DNA of 64,000 bases from Carposina sasakii (taxonomy: Eukaryota; Arthropoda; Insecta; Lepidoptera; Carposinidae), in assembly GCA_014607495.2 (NCBI GenBank), contig CP053161.1, forward strand, positions 6,705,115 to 6,769,114, written 5' to 3'. Below the pieces are notes generated by a model, which had not been told where the DNA came from, did not search any database, and saw only the letters and a program-made list of their open reading frames with translations. Of this stretch, positions 38,814 to 45,762 are shown piece by piece. A program made the translations under genes and the position numbers. Within the stretch, counting starts at the first letter, position 1. Each line of letters starts with the position of its first letter.

Positions 38814-39394
38814 TGTTACGTACTGGGTACGGGTGGTTCGGAGCTGTCGATTAAAAGGTAGGCGTAGGTGTTAGAACTCTTTATTAGGTGGAGCAGGTTA
38901 CAAAATTCCAGCACTAATCACTTTAACTCTAAACACAGCACTAAACTATCACTTCCTTCACTATCACCATTTATCGCTTGTTTAGCTTCTCAATCTTATA
39001 ACAAGACTCAACTAAGACTGACTGCGTTGGCCAAACTCGCCGCTTATATACACTATGCGGTGCGCTCCTGCATATTCAGGAATATTCGTTGGGAGAAAAG
39101 TAGGTAAGGACAATCGGACACATTCTCGAGAAGTCCGTCTACCTCCCTAGTCCTAGCTAGCTAGTCTAGAACGTTCCCGACCACAGATACGCATATACAC
39201 CGAGATTATTCTAAGAACCCGGAAAGAGTAATCGAATTTGCGATCTATTTTTATCAGTAGCGACATCTAGTTGATCGTGGCGTAACTACATAGCGGGGTT
39301 CTAACACTGCCCAAAGGAATCGATGTTGCGGACTACTTTTACCAGTAGCGACATCTAGTTTATTATCGCGTAACTATACAGCCCGATTGTAACA
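38814..39394 (-). repeat. 3' LTR of the non-autonomous element
   Basis: 581 bp with TGTTAC...GTAACA termini. It contains on the minus strand TATATAAG (39043-39050), TCAGT (39017-39021) and AATAAA (38880-38885), giving a U3-R-U5 order. Inside U3 a segment of ~65-70 bp is repeated at an 88-bp offset (39256 and 39344 starts), and the repeated part includes a copy of the LTR terminus. Confidence 0.9.
38880..38885 (-). terminator. LTR poly(A) signal
   Basis: TTTATT on the plus strand, AATAAA on the minus strand, about 135 bp downstream of the initiator in the 3' LTR. It places the R region between the two signals. Confidence 0.65.
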
Positions 39395-40619
39395 CTGCCC
39401 CCTTCCTAGGGATGTTCGTCCCGAACATCATCGCTGCCGCCACAAAGCGCATCCGAACATTACGTTTCTTCCTCACTGCATCCTGCGACCGTCGTCGGGC
39501 AACTACCCTGCTCGGCACAAACCATTTCTTCCACAAATTAGGTGCCTTCTCTTTACGTCGCACTGGATGATGCAGCCACAAAAACGAACCCGCTGCTCTT
39601 CTTCTGCGTCTAACCTTCCAGTTGCTAATTGTCTCCACATATGCAGTTAACGTCAAACCAATACTGCCACTTGTTGAGCTAACACCATCCAAGCGCATAT
39701 CATCTTCCTGTTGCTTATCCATAGGCATCACTCTCAAAACCTGTTTCCTGATCCATGTCCTTGCTTTGCTGTAGCGCTCATCCTCCATCCGATGTTCTAT
39801 CTGTAGACCATCACTGTTCCAGTTCATCTCACATATCCTTCTTCCATCAGCCAGAACCATTACTCCATCACTCTTCTGTTCAGGATCTTCCACCTGTTTC
39901 ACATCACCAGCAGGTGCCTCTGACTCGTCACCACGATCCTTACTCCTTTTCGTCGCAATCACTTCATTCTCCTCGCAGCCAATTCCCATGTGGTCAAGCT
40001 CACTGCAGCCATCACTGATGGAGCCAAATCCTCCAGATCCTCCATCCACCTCGGTCTGCTTCACCTCCTCGACCACATCACGCACTACTCCCGAGTGCGG
40101 CTCCTGGCGTACGATCTCCACCTCCGACTCCATCATGTCCATGCAAATGTCCTCACATGCGCTGTCGACCTTGACTATTGAGGTAAGTCTTCCTCCGGAT
40201 CCACTATCCATTTCAACCCGTTTCACCCCCTCAGCCGCCCCGTGCACTTCCTCCGAGTGCGGCTCCTGGTGAACGTCCTTCACTACCGACTTTGCCTCAA
40301 CGTCTGTGCAGATGTTAGCACACGGGTCGTCCAGCTCAGAGACCACTTTCTCGATATTCCCAACATTCGACTTAATCCCAAAGGTCTTGCAGTAGTTCGC
40401 ATAAGTATTGTCCAGCTCGTTGAAATGTTTGTCGATTACGCTAAGCCCCTCCACCATTTCCATCTTCATTTGCATTAGTTGACTAAAACATTCTCGAAGC
40501 ATAGCATTCACCGAAGGTGAGGTCGCCGCTGCTACTGCTGCACGAGCAGATTCCACGGTCTCCGGCTCACCGACAATGCTACTTCTTCGCTCCATGCCTT
40601 CCTTGTTGACAATCGACAT
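39363..40619 (-). CDS. 418-aa protein of the non-autonomous LTR element, function unknown
   Basis: An intact frame starting ATG at 40619, ten bases after the primer-binding site, and ending with TAA inside the 3' LTR (31 bp past its border). N-terminal residues ~35-90 look helical (MLRECFSQLMQMKMEMVEGL) and may form a coiled coil. Residues ~92-210 contain an acidic tandem repeat of 54 residues: QEPHSEEV and QEPHSGVV mark units 1 and 2, each preceded by an ICTD/ICMD motif and followed by SGSGG/GGSGG, with a degenerate third unit (SELDHMGIGC). The C-terminus (~330-418) is strongly basic (RRRRRAAG, RKKRNVRMR). I see no CCHC knuckle, protease DTG, RT YxDD or integrase motif. It may be a rearranged Gag N-terminus joined to the end of Pol in another frame, or a new nucleic-acid-binding product. 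The long open frame and acidic-basic layout argue it is, or very recently was, translated. Confidence 0.7.
   Translation of the reverse strand: MSIVNKEGMERRSSIVGEPETVESARAAVAAATSPSVNAMLRECFSQLMQMKMEMVEGLSVIDKHFNELDNTYANYCKTFGIKSNVGNIEKVVSELDDPCANICTDVEAKSVVKDVHQEPHSEEVHGAAEGVKRVEMDSGSGGRLTSIVKVDSACEDICMDMMESEVEIVRQEPHSGVVRDVVEEVKQTEVDGGSGGFGSISDGCSELDHMGIGCEENEVIATKRSKDRGDESEAPAGDVKQVEDPEQKSDGVMVLADGRRICEMNWNSDGLQIEHRMEDERYSKARTWIRKQVLRVMPMDKQQEDDMRLDGVSSTSGSIGLTLTAYVETISNWKVRRRRRAAGSFLWLHHPVRRKEKAPNLWKKWFVPSRVVARRRSQDAVRKKRNVRMRFVAAAMMFGTNIPRKGAVLQSGCIVTR
39395..39407 (-). promoter_or_regulatory. Polypurine tract
   Basis: The minus strand AGGAAGGGGGCAG lies directly against the TGTTAC start of the 3' LTR, the expected plus-strand priming site. 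It is also translated, since the 418-codon frame runs through it into the LTR. Confidence 0.75.
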
Positions 40620-40628
40620 TCTACTCCA

Positions 40629-40647
40629 AATCCCACTTCTGACACCA
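40629..40647 (-). promoter_or_regulatory. Primer-binding site complementary to tRNA-Leu 3' end
   Basis: The minus strand reads TGGTGTCAGAAGTGGGATT two bases after the LTR. Its plus-strand complement AATCCCACTTCTGACACCA is what I recall as the 3' end plus CCA of an insect tRNA-Leu. This is the minus-strand DNA priming site. Confidence 0.8.
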
Positions 40648-40852
40648 ATTGTTACGTACTGGGTACGGGTGGTTCGGAGCTGCCGATTAAAAGGTAGGCG
40701 TAGGTGTTAGAACTCTTTATTAGGTGGAGCAGGTTACAAAATTCCAGCACTAATCACTTTAACTCTAAACACAGCACTAAACTATCACTTCCTTCACTAT
40801 CACCATTTATCGCTTGTTTAGCTTCTCAATCTTATATCAAGACTCAACTAAG

Positions 40853-40886
40853 ACTGACTGCGTTGGCCAAACTCGCCGCTTATATA
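40853..40886 (-). promoter_or_regulatory. LTR core promoter: TATATAAG and TCAGT initiator
   Basis: Minus strand TATATAAG at 40886-40879 and TCAGT at 40857-40853. The initiator A lies 31 bp after the first T of the TATA box, the spacing expected for an arthropod TATA/Inr promoter. The same arrangement is in the 3' LTR (39050-39017). Confidence 0.75.
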
Positions 40887-41027
40887 CACTATGCGGTGCG
40901 CTCCTGCATATTCAGGAATATTCGTTGGGAGAAAAGTAGGTAAGGACAATCGGACACATTCTCGAGAAGTCCGTCTACCTCCCTAGTCCTAGCTAGCTAG
41001 TCTAGAACGTTCCCGACCACAGATACG

Positions 41028-41028
<1 letters not shown>

Positions 41029-41085
<57 letters not shown>

Positions 41086-41515
41086 AATGACAAATGATGG
41101 TAGCCTGAAGGGCTTTGCCATCTTTACCGAGCTAGGTGGCGTGCGCTTAAGGCGCACAACCGAAAGTTTTTATGACTACGCGACCTGTGCATCCCAGTTG
41201 CGCTGGGATATTGTCGCATTGGGGAGTTAAACAAATAGTTAAATGACTTTTTATAGGATGACTGGTAGGGATCATGTCCCAGCAGTGTCCTACTATGACT
41301 CTACCTACTAAGGGTTCCAAGTAAGAACCCGCCGCTAAAGAACCCTCGAAAGAACTACGGCGGGGATTGTGTTGGCCATGGAAGGTCAGGTCAGGGCTGC
41401 CTGCTCGGCCAGTCTCCTGCCTGGTGTGTAAGCTTCTATGAGAGGGGTGCGGCGACCCCTCCGACGGGGGCGCCGCTTATTATTTGTATTAGATCGATTT
41501 GATAAAGTGGCCAAT
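41029..41515 (-). mobile_element. Poly(A) retro-insertion in the 5' LTR
   Basis: 487 bp flanked by an 11-bp duplication CACAGATACGC (41018-41028 and 41516-41526). The plus strand starts with 56 consecutive T (41029-41084), so the inserted element is on the minus strand with a long A tail. Its body contains no ORF of note and looks like a 5'-truncated LINE 3' UTR or a SINE; I cannot name the family. The unbroken 56-nt homopolymer indicates a very recent event. Confidence 0.85.
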
Positions 41516-41748
41516 CACAGATACGCAAATACACCGAGATTATTCTAAGAACCCGGAAAGAGTAATCGAATTTGCGATCTATTTTTATCAGTAGCGACAT
41601 CTAGTTGATCGTGGCGTAACTACATAGCGGGGTTCTAACACTGCCCAAAGGAATCGATGTTGCGGACTACTTTTACCAGTAGCGACATCTAGTTTATTAT
41701 CGCGTAACTATACAGCCCGATTGTAACAGTACCTACCTATAGGTAAAT

Positions 41749-41796
41749 GTACTATAAGGACTAAGCAATAAATAGATTGCTTAGTCTTTATAGTAC
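41749..41796. repeat. 21-bp hairpin next to the LTR element
   Basis: Arms 41749-41769 (GTACTATAAGGACTAAGCAA...) and 41776-41796 are inverted repeats with one mismatch around a 6-nt loop. The right arm recurs in the tandem copy at 42014-42034. Confidence 0.75.
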
Positions 41797-42242
41797 AAAA
41801 ATATTTTTTATTATTGCATCTGTAAATAAATCCCCCTTACATATACAGGGTGTAACAGAAAGGGTATGTTAAGCGAAAAGCTATGTAAATAGTCTACTAT
41901 AGAGAACCTATTTCCAAAATTTGTGATTTGAAATAACATGTTTATTTTTCAAGATTGTATTAACATTCCTGAATTGTTTAGGAATTCTTCATACTATGTG
42001 GAAAAATAAATAGATTGCTTAGTCTTTATAGTACAAAAATATTTTTTATTATTGCATCTGTAAATAAATCCCCCTTACATATACAGGGTGTAACAGAAAG
42101 GGTATGTTAAGCGAAAAGCTATGTAAATAATCTACTATAGAGAACCTATTTCCAAAATTTGTGATTTGAAATAACATGTTTATTTTTCAAGATTGTATTA
42201 ACATTCCTGAATTGTTTAGGAATTCTTCATACTATGTGGAAA
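41767..42242 (+). repeat. 238-bp tandem duplication covering flank and half of MITE M1
   Basis: Unit 1 41767-42004 and unit 2 42005-42242 differ by about one base (AATAGTCTAC / AATAATCTAC). Each contains ~77 bp of flank and the left ~160 bp of an M1 MITE. The junction lies in AAAAATAAATAG, present at both breakpoints. Unit 2 continues into the right half of M1, unit 1 does not. Confidence 0.85.
41844..42004. mobile_element. MITE M1, left half only
   Basis: Starts TACAGGGTGTAACAGAAAGG and stops in the centre of the palindrome. Made by the tandem duplication described at 41767, not by transposition. Confidence 0.8.
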
Positions 42243-42345
42243 AATAAACATAGGATTTCGAGTCTGAAATTTTGTGGGTAGGTTCCTTTTAGTGGGCTAT
42301 TTAAATAGCTTTTCGCTTAACATACCCCTTTTGTTACACCCTGTA
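42082..42345. mobile_element. MITE M1, full-length palindromic copy
   Basis: 264 bp from TACAGGGTGTAAC to GTTACACCCTGTA, flanked by TA on each side. The two halves are imperfect inverted repeats along nearly the whole length (CTTAAC-GAAAAGCTATGT, CACATGTTTATTTTTC), so the single strand would fold into one long hairpin. It has no ORF. Confidence 0.85.
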
Positions 42346-43027
42346 TAAAAACAAAAATGTTCTTTCATAAATCATGGTTAACAGGAAGAGAATGCTATAT
42401 AGCATAAGTTTGTCTTTGTAACATTTTTGATAGTGCAAGAAAATTCTTATCTAAGATGATAAATTTATTCTAACTATAAAATGACAAAAGTTTCAGAATA
42501 ATGCAAAAATAATATTCATGTATAAGTAAATGTTCTTTCTTTTATAACTTCTTGCGTAATTTTATTAGCGCAATATACATTTTAATTTATAGAGAGATTT
42601 ATTACAACCGGTAGTCGTATATAAATTCATTACTTATGTGTATTTTACTGAGAATCTAACGCCAATAAAATAATTTTGATATTATGAATGGCTAACTTTT
42701 ATTCGCTTTAAGAATTTATTAACAGTTTGTTGAATTGTTTATTTATTCATTTGCATTGTCTTGAATAAGGTATGGGATATGAATGATATTAGAGTAGGAA
42801 TTATTATTAATGTAACATTGCACTATAATGTTTTTAATAATTTAATGATACTTTATTATTATATTATGTTTTCTCAATAGAAAATAATGTGTTCTAAAAT
42901 ACGAATAAGCTGTCATGACATGCTTACATACAATACTATGCGAATGTTGGCTCTCCTTTATGATCCTGTAGTCTGTGTACTCTATTTCAGAAACAGCAGT
43001 ATGTATATCTATAGAACATACAAATAA
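42346..43027. other. Non-coding gap with an R4 fragment
   Basis: AT-rich, no gene. The R4 repeat fragment lies at 42910-43017. Confidence 0.55.
42910..43017 (-). repeat. R4 short repeat copy
   Basis: The reverse complement contains CAGGATCATAAAGGAG and a GTATATCTAT-like AT end, matching the copies at 49459 and 58674. Confidence 0.6.
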
Positions 43028-43240
43028 CATAGTCCGAAAATCACACGGCGGTCACCAAGCCGCCCGCGACTGGTGACCTGGTGGCCCAGCGTGGTGACTA
43101 TGGGCAAAACCCGCAGGGCGGCTGGTGACCTGGTGGCCCAGCATGGTGACTATGGGCAAAACCCCTCTATGGCAATAGCCTCGTGGCGTGTCCTGAGGTA
43201 GAAACACACCCAGCAGTGTACTGTAATACAGGCCGATGTA
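43028..43240 (+). mobile_element. S1 unit, truncated copy with internal 52-bp tandem duplication
   Basis: It starts within S1 at ACATAGTCCGAAAATCACAC. The segment TGGTGACCTGGTGGCCCAGC... is present twice (43071-43122 and 43123-43174). The 3' end is diverged. The 67-codon minus-strand ORF here is made of the repeat and is not a gene. Confidence 0.75.
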
Positions 43241-43688
43241 TATGTGTACGTTCAACGGTAAAGAACCTTTTAAGACTCACGTTTACTAAGACACTTCATT
43301 GAGGCAATGTAGTAAACTACCACTGGTAAGCACACACGGGAACATAAAATAACAAAACACAAGCAATAAAATGTTATCCAGACAGAACTGGGTCAGAAAT
43401 CGTAAACCTCTTTAACTTAATTACTCTCACTAAAGACATTTATACATCAGGGTGACTCTGCCTGAAAATGTTTAAAAAATGGTAGCGCCTCTATCTTCAC
43501 GGAAACGTGGCTAAATGCCAGTATCAAGGGCATTATTTTCTTAGTTCCATTTCAAGACTTATTGGACCAATCATACCGACCATATCGATTTGGATATCGA
43601 ATGATGCATCGACTGTTTAGGGATGCGTCAGTTATCGAATAACCGTTATTGCGTGATAATTAACGGTTAAAGTAACGGGTTAGTGGTA

Positions 43689-43949
43689 TACAGGATGTAA
43701 CAAAAAGGGATATGTTAAGCGAAAAGCTATGAATATAACATACTATAAAGAACTTGTTCACAATTTTAGACTGATAAGCACACGTTAATTTCCAGATAGC
43801 ATGGAGAAATTACTCAATAACTAAGCAATGTCTATACTATCTTAAAAAATAAACATGTGATTTCAAGTTTCAAATTTTGTGGATAGGTTTTTGATTTGGG
43901 CTATTTTCATAGCTTTTCGCTTAACATACTCCTTGTATTACACACTGTA
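43689..43949. mobile_element. MITE M1 copy (diverged)
   Basis: 261 bp, TACAGGATGTAACAAAAAGG to ATTACACACTGTA, with TA on both sides. It is more diverged than the others. Confidence 0.75.
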
Positions 43950-45434
43950 TAAGCGCAAATGGCGGTATGTATTGTTAAGCTTCTTGTTTATGAATCAAAG
44001 GTTGTGTCAATGTGTTCCGGATGCATAATTTGCGTATGATCTCAGATTTTAAGCAATTTAATTATTTGTGAAATACAACTTTGCCCTCAATCTGCTAAGT
44101 ATTTCATCTTACTTTAACATAAAATCGTTTATGTGGGTGGGTGTTTATGAACGTAATTATTATATTACCTGGTCTCACCTCTTAAGCGGTAAAGTAATTT
44201 TAAAAGATTTTATATTTCTCCTTTGCATACCCAAAAAGAGTTTTAATAAACTTTAAACCTAATCTCTATTTAATACTCTATCAAACTATAGGTACATAGA
44301 TAAACTATGTTTCTTCTTACTCGCTATTTACTGTTATAGTCATATTTTATAAAAACCAAAGCGAAAATTAGATACCTTAAGTTTATCGAAAAATTCCACA
44401 AATTGGGTCGTAATTTTTTTCATAAGAGATAAGTTCATTCACTCCTGGAATACTCCGTCCCGTTACCAAAGGATTACATCATGGCTGCTAATCGAAAATT
44501 CTTACATTATTTTAAATTTCGTGCCCGCCGACATGAATCATGTACGTACATGCACCGAAATGAGATTAGCGATAATCGAACCACCAATTTTGCGATGTAC
44601 AAAGAAAGTACTTTTACTTTTTTACGTCCTTTTTCTCACGGGCAACACTGACTCACTGCGATCGGATTTCATCGAGTGCGATCCTTATTAGTGACGTCAT
44701 TCAATTTCGAAATTTATACACAGTTTAAACTGTCAATATGCGAACTTTGCATGTAAACTGCCAGGCGTCAAATTCAAAGTTGCCGTTTATGTTTACAAAT
44801 TGTCTTCACTCAAAATTTTTAAATAATAATAATAATTTCATTTATTTCAGACCTTAGGATCCATTTTGTTAGTAACAATGTTCTTAACCTAGGTTAGTAA
44901 AATACAATTTATAATATTGTACTGGAATGTTATGCCACTCACTGCCGCACCATTCCACTTGACACTTTGCAGCAGTGATTGACATATGTACAGTCCAGCC
45001 GATCTGTAATCATGAGCAGAATGCAGTTAGCGCTACCCCGCACCCTGCGCACCGGGTATGCGCATCTTTTGCGTATTGTCGTGTAAAAACAATCTACACA
45101 ATTTTCGGCAAACATCCCTGACGCACTGCAGTACCTTGGCAGCCCCATCAACACCCTGAATGCATTATTCTATTGGACTCGGAGGGCGCTATAAGAGCGT
45201 GACTTTCACGTACCTGGAACATCGTAAAAAAGCTCCGTAAATGATCTCAAGAACGATTGAGATTGATTGATGTCCAGCATCTAAACGGTTGTTCCACAGT
45301 ACAAAGAAATAAAATTTTGAACGTTAATAGCCTGTAGTACCTACGCCTGAACCAATATAAGAAAGAAAGAACCAATTAATATGATATTTAATTGTATCAG
45401 GCGTAACTATTCGGAAGTTCAAATTTCCATTGAC
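43950..45434. other. Non-coding stretch
   Basis: No gene recognised. The ORFs at 44068 and 44939 lack recognisable domains; the region 44940-45200 is somewhat GC-richer and could hold an old repeat I cannot name. Confidence 0.5.
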
Positions 45435-45590
45435 GGATCGCCCACCACCGGGCCCTACACCCTTCGCTGACCCTCGGATCTGCCGACTCATGGTCACGAA
45501 TACAAGCCACTACAATCGCAACGAGAAGCCGTTCCGATCCAAACAGCGATCGGGTCAGCGGAGGGTGTAGGGCCCGGTGGTGGGCGATCC
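45435..45590. mobile_element. GC-rich TIR element with 38-bp arms
   Basis: Left arm 45435-45472 (GGATCGCCCACCACCGGGCC...) and right arm 45553-45590 are inverted repeats with one mismatch in 38. The interior is 80 bp. A one-arm remnant of the same sequence occurs at 60287-60311. Far more GC-rich than the surroundings. The minus-strand ORF at 45397-45600 is the palindrome read through. Confidence 0.8.
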
Positions 45591-45704
45591 CTCGATGCAA
45601 TTAGTTGAGCCAATAACTTAGCCGTCATATACATTTACAATAAACAATGATGTGTTAATTTTGTCATCAGCAGTTATTATTCAATATTGTAGGGTGGTCG
45701 CGAG

Positions 45705-45762
45705 CATTTTGTGGGCAGGTTTTCTAAAGTGGGCTTAACATACATACATGTTTCACTCCGTA
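45705..45762. mobile_element. MITE M1 right-end fragment
   Basis: ATTTTGTGGGCAGGTTTTCT followed by AGTGGGCTTAACATACATAC and a CACTCCGTA end. Partial and degenerate. Confidence 0.5.

Larger units (their letters stand above)
40650..41728 (-). repeat. 5' LTR of the non-autonomous element, interrupted
   Basis: Identical to the 3' LTR except for three substitutions (near 40684, 40837 and 41527) and a 487-bp insertion at 41029-41515. The interruption lies in U3, upstream of the TATA box in transcription direction, so core promoter motifs at 40853-40886 remain intact. Confidence 0.9.
38810..41732 (-). mobile_element. Non-autonomous LTR retrotransposon, structurally complete
   Basis: The element runs on the minus strand between two GTAC target duplications (38810-38813 and 41729-41732). 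Its LTRs are 38814-39394 (581 bp, 3' LTR) and 40650-41728 (5' LTR, interrupted by a 487-bp insertion). Both start TGTTAC and end GTAACA. Aligned by eye the LTRs differ at only three positions, so the insertion is young. A primer-binding site complementary to tRNA-Leu, a polypurine tract, a TATA box, a TCAGT initiator and an AATAAA are all present. The 1,255-bp interior holds one 418-codon ORF and no protease, reverse transcriptase, RNase H or integrase, so enzymes must be supplied in trans. The 4-bp duplication and tRNA-Leu primer fit a Ty3/Gypsy-type parent; that assignment is inference. Confidence 0.9.

Noticed and set aside
38868..39107. 79-codon ORF, repeated at 40704-40943
   Set aside because: Both copies lie in the LTRs on the strand opposite to transcription; the duplication is the LTR itself, not a gene family.
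39755..40478. Plus-strand ORFs opposite the 418-aa frame
   Set aside because: Ser/His/Pro-rich shadows of the minus-strand coding sequence.
39363..40619. The 418-aa ORF as a host gene
   Set aside because: It starts ten bases after a retroelement primer-binding site and ends inside the LTR; it belongs to the mobile element.
45369..45392. CCAATTAATATGATATT shared with the target site at 35102
   Set aside because: A 17-bp AT-rich match without further similarity; most likely chance.
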